Notes: generated by a model not told the origin, from the letters alone. Positions 1-14,228 are shown, numbered from the stretch's first letter. The stretch: DNA of 64,000 nucleotides from Odontocerum albicorne (GCA_949825065.1 OX463859.1:16449220-16513219); one strand, 5' to 3'. Numbers and translations are program-made.

Positions 1-1848
<1,848 letters not shown>

Positions 1849-1874
1849 AGTAATTTCATCATTGATGTCTAGGT

Positions 1875-1925
1875 TAGCATGGAATCTAATTTGGGAAGAC
1901 AGGTGTCTTAGCAACTAGTCCAAAA
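1875..1925 (-). mobile_element. SINE tRNA-like head fragment
   Basis: On the minus strand it reads like the shared SINE head: an A-box-like GGACTAGTTGCTAAG followed by a degenerate B box (AAATTAGATTCC). No tail is recognisable. Confidence 0.4.
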
Positions 1926-2718
1926 AATATCTACATAATAAGGGCAGTATTTTTGAACAGTTTTAAATTTATCTATTTATTAATTATTCATCAACGGTTC
2001 AATATATTATATCTTATAAAATTATTCAAAAAAAGTAATGAGTGCTTCATTCTTTACGAAGGATTTAATCTTTAAAAACATTTGGAACAAGTCAATATAT
2101 AGTATTTGAATCTCGTTGTGACTTTTCCCATATTGAGTAATCATAGAGTTCCTAAAGTCGTTCAATACAATTATTGATCCTTTTCAAGTACTTCTCTGTA
2201 TTTTTTTATTGTAAAAATCTGATGATATGTTAAAGGGATAGTTTCACATATTATTTCTGTCTTAGCCAGAAAATCTGAGAATTTATTCCATTCAATAACC
2301 GGAAGCTTCAGAAAACGGAAATGTTTTCTTGATATATAATTTTTTTATTTGAACCGCTTTGTTCAACTTCGAACAATCAAATTTATTTTTAAGAAAATAC
2401 TAAAAATACACTATTCATCTGAAAATATCCCTCGTTTCATCTCATATAACATACCTATACAATTCTCATAAATGTCCGTGTTTTCCTTGAGACTTATCTT
2501 TTATTTTTACTTTTTAACATAGTATTGTGTGAATTTACTTAGTTTAAAACGCGGTAATGAGCACCGTTAAAAAAATTATACAATAACTGATTCAAAGAAA
2601 TTACTTTAAAGCATATTTTCCATCAGATGCACTCGTATTAATCTGAAAGTGTTAAAATAAAATAAAACTTATATTTTTAACGAACCCTCAAAATATCAAA
2701 TTCTAACACATACAAGTA
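1926..2718. other. AT-rich, no feature seen
   Basis: No open frame, terminal repeat or family match was recognised. Confidence 0.35.
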
Positions 2719-2895
2719 CAGTACCCGGCGGTAAGTAATACACATCGGGTTTAAGAAAGAGACTGTCGGCCATAATCAGCTAGCTCACTTCGGCTTTGTA
2801 GAACGTCGTCTCTGTCGTTCATACACGTATTCCGTCACGATTTGTCAGTCGCATCGTGCGACAGAGACGACGCTCTACAAAACCGAAGCCGAAGG
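2719..2895. mobile_element. MITE-2 copy, right end missing
   Basis: It starts with the family end GTACCCGGCGGTAAGTAA and shows the internal palindromic arms (TAGAACGTCGTCTCTGTC near 2799 and the complementary GACAGAGACGACGCTCTA near 2859). The expected right terminus GCCGGGTAC is absent. Intact relatives lie at 16491-16736 and 38923-39072. Confidence 0.8.
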
Positions 2896-2924
2896 TTACT
2901 ATACATACGAGTTAAGTTATTTCT

Positions 2925-3062
2925 CTATCGCAAACTTCTACTTCATACAAGTTTTTCACCTCCTCAACATTCTTTTATAACTCTTTCAGTTTCTCTCACT
3001 CCTGTACTTCCCTTCTTTCGAATTCCTAACATAGTTTTATCGATTGTTTTTTTAACATAACG
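2925..3062 (-). mobile_element. LINE-A fragment (5' part of the 3' region)
   Basis: Reverse-strand sequence resembles the segment of LINE-A seen at 16870-17118, sharing the plus-strand string ATAGTTTTATC near the right end. It is highly decayed and abuts MITE-2. Confidence 0.35.
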
Positions 3063-3126
3063 TCTACTTAAGATTGAATTGTAAAGTTTTTTAATGTATT
3101 TTATTATTAACTTGTTCTTCAATTAA

Positions 3127-3412
3127 CAGCCTCCGTGGTCTAGTGGTTAAGAGCTTGACTTCCTCACGTGAATTTTGGGTACGATTCCTGAAAGTACTTA
3201 AAAAAATATTGATTAAAAAATGGTCTCAGTCTAGATGTGTCCATCTGGTAACAATGATGTATTCAAGTGTAATTTCCTCTTCACGTGTGGTAGTATTGCC
3301 AATATTAATTTGACTGAAGACAATGTTGTCTTCTAACAACGCTTTTTAATTTGTCTGCATAGCCAATTCATTTATAGTGAAGGGTGTGATATGAATTAAT
3401 GAAAATATTCTT
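3127..3412 (+). mobile_element. SINE-2
   Basis: The tRNA-like head begins CTCCGTGGTCTAGTGGTTAAG (A box TGGTCTAGTGG) with a B box GGGTACGATTCC about 45 bp later. The body contains TGAAGACAATGTTGTCTTC and ends GATATGAATTAATGAAAATATT, which matches the ends of the copies at 22931 and 43868. No SINE-1 tail is present, so this is the alternative body. Confidence 0.7.
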
Positions 3413-3539
3413 TTACCACATCTAACTTGGATAGAAAACATTAAAAATAAATAAATCTCACGTTATTTGTACTAAACTTAATTTTTTTTGCCTAACTACA
3501 TTAAAATTTTAACTTTACTTTTATAGTCTAATTTCAATC

Positions 3540-3660
3540 CCTCTCGTTTTAAACGGGGGGAAGAGGATTTGCCAGACGGTTTGGAGGAATGATTGTCGCG
3601 CGATATATTAGGGTGGAAGCGCCAGACATGGCCTCGGGCCCTCGGAAACTGCAACGGTTT
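3540..3660. other. Short GC-richer patch, unidentified
   Basis: The base composition is clearly less AT-rich than the flanks and includes GCGCGATATATTAGGG and a GGCCTCGGGCCC-like core. No frame or repeat family was recognised. Confidence 0.3.
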
Positions 3661-3847
3661 TTTTTCTATTTTCAATCTTTTCTACTTTCATGTCGTTATT
3701 AAATCTTCCCTAGAGGCGTGTCCCTATTAAGAATGCGAATTCAAAGATGAGAAAAAATTAAATTAATTTCGTTTTCAAAACGGTATATTAAGATTAAAGT
3801 TAATTTTACTCGAAAAGATTAATTAATAAATATAGAAATAAATAGTG

Positions 3848-4110
3848 ACGACTTCTGTGACCTAGTTTTCTGAGACAACAGTTTTTTTAGCTCTAGAGTT
3901 AATTTTTGGAGTAAGTTTGATCTTCCCTGGAACCTTTTTTTTTTTATTTTCACTAACAGCCTCATATTTTGTTTTTCGCTAACAGCCTCATATTTTTTTT
4001 TTTTACTAATATACTTATAAATATATTTCTGGTTAGTTGTGAGATATTGTCATACGGCAATAGGCCCATTAGATTGTACTGTATACAACGGAAGTATAGT
4101 ACAAAACAAT
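3848..4110 (+). mobile_element. SINE-1, with duplicated inner segment
   Basis: A degenerate tRNA-like head (TCTGTGACCTAGTTTTCTG) is followed by a duplicated CTAACAGCCTCATATTT segment (about 3953 and 3979). The SINE-1 tail closes it: ATTGTCATACGGCAATAGGC, then TTGTACTGTATACAAC at about 4074. Confidence 0.65.
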
Positions 4111-4204
4111 AATTTAAAATTAAATTTAAAGATAAAATACAATTTTTAATTTTTTCTGGGCATATAGCATTGAAATATGCAGATAGATATGATAGATGTC
4201 ACAA

Positions 4205-4300
4205 ACACCAAAAGTCTAAGTTCTAACGGCAATCGAACCTGTAACTCTCAGAGTTGGAGGACATGTGTCTTACCAAGTAAACCTCGAAGGCGTCATGATG
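4205..4300 (-). mobile_element. SINE head, reverse
   Basis: Minus-strand tRNA-like head with B box GGTTCGATTGCCG and A box GTTTACTTGGTAAGAC. The tail is not seen. Confidence 0.5.
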
Positions 4301-4905
4301 ATTTGATTATGGTTTAAAATAAACGGAATATTTATTCGATTCAGTTAATTCTTAATAAAAGTAAAACTTTAAGAAAATTGTCTCTGGTAAAATAATTTTT
4401 TATTTTCTTTGATTCATTATTTTGTCTTCCATATTTAATATGTAAAAGTGACATTAAATTTGCTCCATAAGACGTGGAGATTGTTTAATTAGAATACTCT
4501 TCTCTCTTGGTGTTCTCGTTAATTTTATTGAAAATCAAATGTTAGTTAAAATTTAACATCAAAATAGTTAGTTCAACCTTTCGGTGGCGTATTTTTGCTT
4601 TTAGAGGTTGAAACCATTCGATCAATAACGTTGTTAAATTGGTATTTATATTTTATTATTGTTCTTTGGTGTTTTTTTTTTAACTATTTTATTATTCCGT
4701 ATTTTTTCACTGCAACCAAATGTATATCCCTCCACCTTTAACTCAAAACTTAAAAAAAAAAGTATTTTGGGCTGGAACATTAACCTGCCAAATTGGATAA
4801 TGTGCTATTGAAATAAAATAAGTAAATAACTACTAAGTTTAATCACAAAATTAACCATTAAACAGAAGGTTAATAGGATTGAGAATTTGCATATTATTAA
4901 ATATC
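4301..4905. other. AT-rich, no feature seen
   Basis: Poly(T) runs and no recognisable coding or repeat structure. Confidence 0.35.
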
Positions 4906-5025
4906 GGCGCCCGCGGTCTAACGGTTATCATTCACGCTAAGCAATCCGGTGTCACCGGTTCGATTTTTAGCGAATTAACTTTCGGACTGGTTTTACTATT
5001 GAACTTTTTAACATCTGAGTAAATC
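4906..5025 (+). mobile_element. SINE tRNA-like head
   Basis: CCCGCGGTCTAACGGTTATC serves as A box region and CACCGGTTCGATTTTTAGCG as B box. It would read as a tRNA-like fold, but the acceptor stem does not close cleanly, so it is called a SINE head rather than a tRNA gene. No SINE-1 or SINE-2 tail is clear downstream. Confidence 0.55.
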
Positions 5026-5937
5026 TGCTGATCATTATGGAACTTCGATCTTCTCGCCTTCGGAACTTAAGGTTTGATTTGCCAAGACTGCATTTGCTGA
5101 AATGTAATAGCATGCACTGAATAAACCAACACATGCACAGGCGTTTTCCGTACACGAAACGGCTAAGAATCATTCTCGGTCACAAGAGAAGACCTACTTA
5201 TCCATCTATTAAAGTTTTTTATTCTATTCAATTTGCCTCGGCAACCTTCTTTCAAGTACAATTCGATTTTTCTATGAACGTGTGGTATAAAACCTCCCTT
5301 CCCAGTAGAATACTTGAAGGCTTTGTTATTTTTAGTTTTACGAAAATAAGGTAAGTTTGATGCGCTAATTTAGTCAGCCTTAACAGAGGAGCCTTTTTTA
5401 GATACAAATTGACAACTGTCGATTTATGTCAATTCGTATTGTTTTCAATAAACTAAAATAGATATTTTTGTAAACTAACTCAATCGAGGAACTTTCTCAT
5501 TTAATCTCAAATCTAACATATTTTTCCGCGTGGATGAAAAAATCTTTTTCTTCTATATTTTATTTTCCCTTTCACTAGTTTTTAGTTAAAATCTACTATT
5601 TGAATAATCCGTTGTGTCCCTTTTGGGTTAAAACGTCACGGCGGTAAAATATTCGAGTTAAATTGAATCGTTTAGTGAGACGTGAGGAACGGCTAATTAA
5701 TGTCTGAGGTTACAATTTACAGTTACCTTGTCGTATATGTATATAAAATATTAAAGGGGGTTTAAATTTATGTATATCTCAAGGTTACAAAACCCGTAGT
5801 ATATATTAAGAAGTACTTCTATATCTGTGTGACGGAAGGCTCTACAACATCGTTCGAATTTTAACTCAACAAGGTTCTACGTTATTCGTATGTACGAGTA
5901 TGTACCATATGTTTGTTCAATTGAAAATTAAATAAAC
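5026..5937. other. No feature seen
   Basis: Two short overlapping open frames on opposite strands near 5130-5350 carry no recognisable domain. One TACGAGTA motif lies at 5893-5900, just before a LINE-A end. Confidence 0.3.
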
Positions 5938-6178
5938 AAATGTACATACGATCTCGTTATCGGGGTAGGCGGAAGGTGGAAACGCCAGACTTTAATATCG
6001 CGACACGTTTTTCGCCTCTTCTACATTCGTACACCTTCTCATACAGTTCCTTCGATTCCTCTGAATTTTATATTTCCTACTTTCAAAATAGTCTACTCCC
6101 ATATGCAGTGTATATTTGTTTTGTTAGTCTTTCTTTATTCATTCGTTTCGCGTGCCCAAATAAAATATAAACTTTAAA
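5938..6178 (-). mobile_element. LINE-A 3' end
   Basis: The reverse strand carries the end of the LINE-A reading frame, with a Ser-Ala-Tyr-Pro-like C-terminus region opposite GGGGTAGGCGGAAGGTGG. It joins the variable 3' untranslated end rich in GTAT. Confidence 0.6.
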
Positions 6179-8494
6179 ATAAAATAGATAGTATCCAAAA
6201 CTAAAATCCTAGTTATATTGTTTTAAGAAATAATTACTTTAAACTCATCAGTTGCTTATATTACTTACTATGTGAAAAAGGTTTTAGATGTCAAAAGAGT
6301 TTTAAAAATATATGTTTATCGGAAAATTACGTTGTTATCCATTAGAATTCAATACATTCAAAAGTATTTTCAACGGCATCTGAACAAAATATATTGTATT
6401 CAAATTTTAAAGTCTTGTTATGTCTAAAATGTTTTTTTTTATATTTCAATTGATACGACAGGGTAATTAAGAGCGACATATAAAAGTGTGGACTTTTGAA
6501 ACGTTTATCGTACACAAAAGGTAAAGCTTTATCTGAAAAGACTGAGGAATACTGTTACGAAGAACGTTCAGGGGGATAAAGAACTTAGAGAGAAAGGGGA
6601 ATTAAACAATTAACCCCAATTAATAGGTAGTTTAAAGTTATGTAGAAGTCTATGCAAACTTTATGAAACAGTGGAAACTCACTCTTTTTCGTATTATAGT
6701 ATTGCTTTTTAGTTAACTTTGAAAAAATATACGATGACACAATAATTCATTCTGATGTATATTTTCAATTTTAATTATTCATATTTTGCACAAAAATGTA
6801 ATAACTATAAAAAAGGAAGTATCACGACCATCACGTGGTAGGCAAATAATAAACGCCGTTAAGTCTAAAAATGTCCGACCTGAATAAAAAGAGCCGGTAT
6901 GGACAGCAAATACAACGTCGGCAACGCCCGTTGCTTGGTCGTTAGGCGATGCTTAAATAAAAAAGTATTACCTCTACCTTCTGTAGTATGTAAACTTGAG
7001 CTGATATATAGATAAAAATTAAATTTCGCGAAGTTATCAAGTTTCATTCATAAGAAGAGAAAAACTTGACAGAAATGAACAACGTTTAGATACTGCTTTG
7101 GCTTAGTTTCTTCTAGGTTTTTCGCTTCTTTTGAAAGAAACTCAATAACCACGTGATACTTAATTTTTAATATTTTAGAAATTAAACTTATTTTAGATGC
7201 TGTGTATGGAGAATTTTCTCCATTATGTTCCTCAATGAAAGATAGGCATAAACAGTTGCACTTAAGCAGATAATTTGTTTGAAGATGATAATCGTCACGG
7301 CAGATCATCAGAAGCAGTCACTTCAAAATACATTTTGTCAGTGATATATTGAAAAACGCATTGTTTTTTTTTTTTTAAATTGAACTACAGGACTCATTCT
7401 ATCAACTTTTCATATACTTGGACTTGAAAGTTTCGACCCTTACTACTTATATTTAAACTTTAGCATATTAAATCACTTGGCTTTTTTCAACAGAAGGGTT
7501 TACACAAAACTAAATACCCTCGTATTTTTGAACCCCTCAACTCTTTTTGTTATTTTTTATCGCATAAATTTTGTCAAATTTATTTAATGTTATTAAAATT
7601 TACTTGTTTTTTTTTTATTTTTATAATCAGCCAAATCATTTTAATATTTCTTAATTATAATGGACACAATTTCTTTACTTTGTTCCGCTTTTTTATAATT
7701 TTTCTCCCATTTCTAGATGTTGAATAAATTTCTAACTTGAACTCTCTGCCTTGCTTATACTAGCTAATATTTAGATTTTTTGCCTTGTTTTTAATCAAGT
7801 AATGGTTTTTTTGTTTTATGCGTTAGTAAAATCCCAACTTAAATCGTGGAATACAAAAAAAAATATATCATGTTGTATACCTCTCAACATATCCAAACTG
7901 ATAATGCGGATATTATAAAGAACGTGGCCGGAAAGGAATATTTTATACGGCTTCAATAATCGATTCTTCGAGTTGGGTATCGCTGAAGTAGCACGTAACT
8001 CGTAGTTCATCATCATATTAGTAATAACAACACCTCCATGTTTCACTCCCACCCATCAAAATTCAACGCACACTTTTGCGTTAAGTCAACTATCAATTGC
8101 GAATTTCCATAAAAAATATCTTGGCTATTTACGAGTATGTGTTCAGCTTACACTCTCTAGATTTTTTATGACATAAACTGTAGAACAATATAAGATTTAA
8201 TACTTTTATAAAAATTTTATAACACGGTGTTCGACTGTTCTGAACTCGTGCAATATCGTCCCCTACCGTGTCAATCACCAGCGATAGTTATTCCATTACA
8301 GTCAGCGATAATCAACCCTTATGGTAATTACCAGACAGTGCGTCTGGATCGATTGGGGATGAAGTATAGTGATACAATGGATATATTTAATATTTATCGA
8401 CCGGAAGATTATAGTATCTTAGTCACAACATAGGAATATGCAAGCGAAACTAGAAAGTAGCTAAAAAGTTATGAAAATAAGACAAATGCTTAAT
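6179..8494. other. Long stretch without recognised gene
   Basis: The best open frame here is minus strand 7816-8052 (78 residues, mixed composition, starting MGVKHGGVVITN); no family was recognised. A TATA-like CATATAAAAG occurs near 6478. Nothing else stands out. Confidence 0.25.
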
Positions 8495-8830
8495 AAATCA
8501 GAAGGAGGCGTACAGTGTGTGGAAAAAATGTCTGACAAAATTAGGAATGAGGACACCAGAAAAGAATGCGAAATTAAAGAAGGTGTTCTGCTTAAAATGA
8601 ATAAATTACCATTGTGATAGAAATAGTTAAAGATATACAAAAATAAATATGCATGATAATAATTTACAAAAAGCTTAGGAAGACCTAGAAAAACGTAACA
8701 TGGGGAAATTAATCATATTCTGAAAGAGTGAAAAATCTTTGTAATAGAAGAGTATGAATTATGATGTGTATGGACATCGTAAAATATGTGCCAGAATAGA
8801 ATGAAGTGTAAATATTAAATTTGGCCACTG
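8495..8830 (+). mobile_element. LINE-A-like reverse transcriptase C-terminal fragment
   Basis: From about 8528 the plus frame reads MSDKIRNEDTRKECEIKEGV, matching the RT C-terminal stretch typical of this non-LTR group (SDRIRNEDIR..C.VKEDV). It is followed by a GRPRKT segment near 8680. One frameshift just upstream and a stop after NKLPL show it is dead. Confidence 0.6.
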
Positions 8831-9516
8831 AAGTCTTAATCGTATCCCAATTGGCACGTGATGTGATGGTGAGAAATAAAAAGGCGATAATCAGAACGTT
8901 ATAGCAATTGTCTTTTCATAATTATGATTATTATCGTGTCTTAATATTTTGAAGCCTAAAAGCATGGTACAATCAAATTAACCAGGAGCAGCGCCCCTTA
9001 AAATGGTCATGGGCTTTTGCTTAAGGAGCTGCAGAGGATTTGTCCTACGTAATGTTAATGTTGGAATAATGAACATGTGTGCACAAAAATCAGAGACAAC
9101 ATTACCAGTGCCAATTGTTAGATAAATAGTAAACTTGTCACTGGTAAATACGAAACTTGTTATTCGAATTGCGGTTTCATGCACATTCACTTTTTTTTAA
9201 ACGTAAACCCACAGTAAAATATTTACAATTGACATCGTTTTAATAGAAAGTCGAATCCTAAAGTACAAAAGAAGAACAATAATGTCCAATTCTCTTTTTT
9301 GTGGATTTAAAGAATCACTGTACTAGGTGTGGCCTGTGACAAAGTGGTATCTATCCATGTATTTTGTCCTAAATAAACACTTACACTAAAACACTCAGCT
9401 AAACCATTCACATTTTGCATCTACATATATTACACATATTTAGTAACGCTTAGTAGCTGGTTTGTATAAATTAATGGATAAAGAAATCTTTCAGTATTTT
9501 TTTATGAAACAGCGCT
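8831..9516. other. No feature seen
   Basis: AT-rich with no supported frame. Confidence 0.3.
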
Positions 9517-9762
9517 TTTATTAGTCACGTATTACTTGTCGATGTCTAAAACAATTTTATTAATCATGTATCAACTGTCAATGTTTAAAACACTTTTTAA
9601 AGTCATGTATTAGTTTTCAATGTTTAAAACACTTTTATTAATCATGTTTTAACTGTCGATGTTTAAGACACTTTTATTAGTCATGTATTAATTGTCGTCG
9701 TTTAAAACAATTGTTTTAATTTTAGATGCTTAAAACACTTTTATTTTCTATGTTTTAATTGT
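9517..9762. repeat. Tandem array, unit about 39 bp, about 6 copies
   Basis: A unit of the form TTTTATTAATCATGT plus a variable centre plus AATGTTTAAAACAC recurs at 39-bp spacing, with the last two copies shortened. Copies differ by several substitutions, so the array is not very recent. Confidence 0.85.
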
Positions 9763-11867
9763 AATTACGAGTCGGCTCATCATGCTCAATAACGGTTATC
9801 TTACAATAGTTTTTTAAACATTTATATTGTAAACAGCGTCTCCTAAATAACACGTACAATTTTCAGGTAAATTTGCTAACCTCTCCCTGCCTAATGATAA
9901 AAGCGCCAAAGGGGCTATTGATGTAGTCAACGCGTCTTAGCATCACCTTGCAGATTATTAATGTAATTTACCCCTTGCTCCCTTGTACATAATATGGAGC
10001 GAACTATCTTCAGGCCACCCCTATTAGCGTTATCTGCGCTGCCAAGGATATGACACTATTAGCGAGGATATGTGGCCGACACCGGTACATTATATCATGT
10101 GGTTATTGTTAGTATATAGCCTTAAACTTTATTGATTTACGAAAATTAACGTCAACTTTCATCAATTGTGTCAAAAACCCATTAACAAGTTCATTTTTTC
10201 TCAAGTTATTGCGTATTTTTTGCTTCATTTATCATTTTTTTTTAATTTTAAACTTCATTGTTTACAATTTGGTGCTAACATTACCGGAACGTAATATTTT
10301 CCAACCAACTAGACAAAAGTTGATAAAATAAATTACATGGTCGAAGAAATTGTTCAAATCGTTACTTATTTCTACAATATTCGTGAACAACATAAATAAA
10401 AAAATAAAATTGAGATATCATCAATCCAAGGAAAAAAAGAGGGGATGGCGGGGAAAGGAAAAAGAAATAGGGAATGAAACGCATTACATTACTGACTTGA
10501 TATGAAGAGTTTTTTTCATTCGCTTTTTAAAACGTGCAAATGATGGAGCGATTTTAACATTAGTTGGTTACCGGTTTCAGAATTTTGCAGCATGAACAGT
10601 AAAGAAAAATGTATAAAAACGAACCGTGAGCTTAGAACGCCAATAAACAATCTATTTGAGAAAATAATGGCCATTTTGTGGTACATTTTATCAATTACTC
10701 TTCTCAGAATTTTTATAAAGTATTATTGGTCCTTTTACTCCTGTATATAGGATGGTTATGCCAGTGAAATTTTAAAGGAAAAGAGGGAGGAAAATATGTG
10801 GATTACTACCGAAGTACTAAATATTTAAGTAGTATTGAACATTAAATTCAGATGTTTTACGTTAAATTATTGGAAAATTAAGTCCGAGTAGGTGGGACAT
10901 GTTGCACGAGCAGAATATATTTTTAATTGAGTAAATAAAATATATATGTAAGTCACTAAAAAACGTGGTCAAGGACTTTTCTCATATCTCACACATACAT
11001 ATCATATATTTACGTTTCTCCTGTATAAAGATTTCATCAAGTTGGCTTCCTTTACGACAATGTTTGCTTCTCATTCTGCATAAGATAGACATAATTTATT
11101 TGTACGTGTTTATTTGTGGAACCAAAGTTTGATTTGTATTTTAACCTGAATATTCATGTAGGCTTATTTGAACTTACGAGTAAGTTAAGGAAAAGAAATC
11201 AGGGTTACCAAAAAAGGTTACAAGGATGGCATAAAGCTCGCTGTATGTTAAACACACCCAACACTGGTTAGTAACGACACAATACAAAACTATAAAGACT
11301 TTTTAAACATGTATTTGAATTAAAAGCACACCAAATCAGATAATGACGACACCACCCTGTAACATATAATCTTTATACTCGTATGTATCCAAAAGTAACT
11401 GCAACTTTTATACTTGATATCTTAGATTGTATACCTTACTTTCAGATCTTATTTTTCGAGTTTTTTAGTACTTATAAGCTGTATGCATGCTGTGATTTTG
11501 AAGATGGAACAAAACAGGGGTTTTTCGGAATTCGTTTGATGCTTTTTACTACTTCAAAAGAAAAATGTACTACGAACCAAAAAAAAAATTGTTGACAACG
11601 ATTTTATAAGCGATTGTGTATGTCGAATGGAACTATTAAAATCAGGTTATGGTGATACGACACTCGAAGATGGTGTCCTCTCTGTAAGGCTGGCTTTGAT
11701 CGAAAATAATCAGCGTTGTACGACAAAATGACATATACTTATAAATATGTTATACTGATAATATCGAAAACATATTTACAGAACAAAGTAACATCCAAAT
11801 CTAACAAAATTTACCTAAAAATGCAAAATTATTATCCGAGCAACCTATCATTATTGTTAACATTATA
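9763..11867. other. Long unassigned stretch
   Basis: A less AT-rich island at about 9880-10090 contains CCACCCCTATTAGCG and GTGGCCGACACCGG but no supported frame. The rest is AT-rich with only short frames without recognisable domains. Confidence 0.25.
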
Positions 11868-12292
11868 TATACCATTACACCGTTTCCCTATTGGTGTTGT
11901 CAGAAAGAACATAGAATCAGTCTTTCCAATCTTGACACACATATTTCCTCTCTTCCACATCTATACACATTCTCATACAACTCCAACGATTTCTCTTACT
12001 CCTTACGTTTTCTTAATTCAAAATTGTTTTCACTTGATCCAACCGTGCTTTTCTTGGTCTTTCTCTATCACGTTTACCACTCCCGTTTGCACTTTATATT
12101 GATTCTGTTAGTCTTTCTTCATTCATCTGTTTTACATACCCAAACCATTACAAAGTTCTTCTCCGTATCTTACTCAACACACGAGCTTTAGGTTTGCATT
12201 CATTCATAATAACCTTATTCCGTATTTTGTAAAACATTGTCACCTCACATTTTATTCTCATTATACACATTACTAAACTAAAACAGCTAAAA
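11868..12292 (-). mobile_element. LINE-A, 3' part (interrupted by the next element)
   Basis: The reverse strand carries the LINE-A 3' region: the segments opposite CCTCTCTTCCACATCTATAC, TTCACTTGATCCAACCGTGC and TTCTTCATTCATCTGTTTTA are found in the same order in the copies at 15893, 35115 and 49165. The element continues at 12833 after the inserted transposon. Confidence 0.7.
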
Positions 12293-12832
12293 GGTCTTTC
12301 AAATTGAGAGATTTTTTAATTCTTGGATAAAACACAGGTGGTGTCGCGAACTTGCCTTGCCTCTTGTGACATTTGAGAAGTGTAATGTATGACATTTATA
12401 AAAATGGAGTCGAAACAATACAACAACGCGTTCAAATTAAGAATTATTTTATGTATCTCTGGAAACGGTGATGTTAATTGGCCACCAATATCATGTAATT
12501 GGGACTATTTTCCCTGGGGTTACGTGAAAAACCAGGTCTATAAGAATGACCCCCAATCAATTCATAAGCTGAAGGACGAAATTATTCGCGTTATTGGTGA
12601 GTTAGAATTATGCCAAAATTTTATCGAAAATTTTGGCAAAAGAGTGGACATCTGTGGAGTTGTGAGAGGTGGATATTGTTTTTGTGTTTAAATGTCATAC
12701 ATTATACTAGTACATTTTATCAATCTCGTACTTCAATATCCAATAAAAAGTTTTTTGAAATCAAAGCAAATTGTGTGTTTTATTCAAGAATAAAAAAAAA
12801 TTAATAATAAAAACCACTCAATTTGAAAGACC
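12293..12832 (+). mobile_element. IS630/Tc1-like deletion derivative
   Basis: The terminal inverted repeats are GGTCTTTCAAATTGAGAG at 12293-12310 and its complement, with one mismatch, at 12815-12832. Inside is only the C-terminal end of a DDE transposase joined to a short N-terminal stretch, so this is an internally deleted, non-autonomous copy. It sits inside a LINE-A copy, which continues on both sides. Confidence 0.8.
12404..12691 (+). pseudogene. Truncated DDE transposase C-terminus
   Basis: From the ATG at 12404, which starts MESKQYNNAFKL, the frame runs to GDVNWPPISCNWDYFPWGYV and QSIHKLKDEIIRVIGE. This matches the last part of IS630/Tc1-like transposases, which have a WPPRSCDL..DFFLWG block containing the third catalytic acid and an ALKDEI helix after it. 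The Asp of the 'DYF' position is kept, but the segment SCDLTP is shortened to SCNW and the two upstream catalytic acids are absent. The protein of about 96 residues is far shorter than the 330-350 expected, so it cannot be a working transposase. Confidence 0.75.
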
Positions 12833-12925
12833 CTATATTATTTAGCTCATTTAAATCTTTTCCACGTCCACATTTCACTTCTTTACATCAAATTTTGTAC
12901 TAAAATACTGTTGTGGTATACAAAA
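12833..12925 (-). mobile_element. LINE-A, continuation after the insertion
   Basis: Plus-strand CATCAAATTTTGTACTAAA followed by GTTGTGG is the complement of the LINE-A segment seen at about 47990-48035 in the forward copy. This shows that the transposon at 12293-12832 was inserted into LINE-A. Confidence 0.65.
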
Positions 12926-13339
12926 GAGATTGATAGAATAAAGCAACGGCCAGCAAAAAATGCTTAACCTTAAAAAGTAAAACTTTTTTCGGGACATCAT
13001 TTTGTTATGTCAAAAAATTATTCATTAAATTAAATTTGTTTATATCGTTACAACTGACATTTAATTCAATGACTAATTTCACAACTAGCCTATAATTATA
13101 ATAACAATCCATAAAATGATGGTTCGTTTAATGACTAATGTACATAAATTTTAATCCCTCTCAACATCCAAAATCACATTGCATTATTTGACTGCTGCTA
13201 AATATTATGACGCATATGCACTAATTAGGCAGCTTAGCACTGTTTACTGCAATCATAAATATCTACTGAACTCATAATATTCCATGGCTTTATTGTACAT
13301 TAATTCTGATTTATTTAAGCAATAGTAAGTTAAATTCTG
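12926..13339. other. No feature seen
   Basis: AT-rich with no supported structure. Confidence 0.3.
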
Positions 13340-13525
13340 CTCTTTCCGATTTTGGACTACGTGGACGTCTGTTATTTGGATATTACGGAGGAACAGCTGT
13401 ACAAATTACAGCATCTTCAAAAAAATTCTCTAAGATTTATTTTTAACCTGATAAAGTACGATCATATCACTTCATACTAGAAGTCGCTGAACTGGATGAA
13501 CGTGTGCAATATATGCCAAATTCAC
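13340..13525 (+). mobile_element. LINE-B: CR1/Jockey-like RT C-terminal fragment
   Basis: The plus frame reads LDYVDVCYLDITEEQLYKLQ followed by LQKNSLRFIFNL and KYDHIT. This is the pattern after the RT core of CR1/Jockey-type elements (D-Y-x-D-V, L-x-x-L-Q-x-x-Q-N, R-F-I-x-x-L, D-H-I). It decays into stops at once on both sides. Confidence 0.6.
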
Positions 13526-14063
13526 ATAATATCTCTACATAATAATATACATCCGGAACGTTTGTAATGTAATAAGTAACGAAAATTTTATCCTAATAAT
13601 ATCTGTTTGAAAAATATAAAACTACTTTCCTAGTAAATTCTGTCTAAAAAATATCTTAAATTTAAATTCTAAATGCGGGTCTTCGGCCAAAATATTTACC
13701 CAGGCCCGCTTTAGAACGAAATAATTTATATTTTATGATCCTTATGACTTGCTTATGCGTGTTTTTGTTCAATTCATAAAATATGCTCAATCCCAATTCG
13801 CTTATCTGTGATTATAAATCTCCCCAAAATGTGGCATGTGTCACTCTATGGTTGGGAATATCTTTGTGATGTGACATGTGTTGACTCCATTGTATGAAGC
13901 CTCCATAGATAGCGATGCGTATAAGGTCTAACAAATACAACAAATAAATGTCTTGTATAACACTGATCTAAAATGAAATATTAGATAAAGAGCACTTTGT
14001 TTATGAATTGGTAAAAGAGAGCTTATAATCGTCACTTATATTATATTACATTTTCGTTATATA
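13526..14063. other. No feature seen
   Basis: AT-rich with a few CG-containing patches and no supported frame. Confidence 0.3.
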
Positions 14064-14228
14064 TAGTACAACCTGGGCGGCTATTGCCACGTGGCAATCT
14101 CTGCCAAGCAACCAGATGATAAAGAGACCTTAAATGAAAACCATAAAAAATGAGTTCCAGCGGTAATAAAACCCATAACCCCCGAGTTAAGAGACCGGCA
14201 TCTAACCAAATAGGGCATGGAGGTCGTT
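14064..14228 (-). mobile_element. SINE-1, nearly complete, reverse
   Basis: Read on the minus strand: head CGACCTCCATGCCCTATTTG, B box GGGTTATGGGTTTTATTACC, body GTCTCTTTATCATCTGG, then the tail with GAGATTGCCACGTGGCAATA and GGTTGTACTATA. All parts are in order, making this a good reference copy. Confidence 0.8.

Noticed and set aside
4906..4990. Possible tRNA genes (also 3127, 23336, 58986, 60488)
   Set aside because: A and B boxes are present but acceptor stems do not close and SINE bodies follow, so these are SINE heads.
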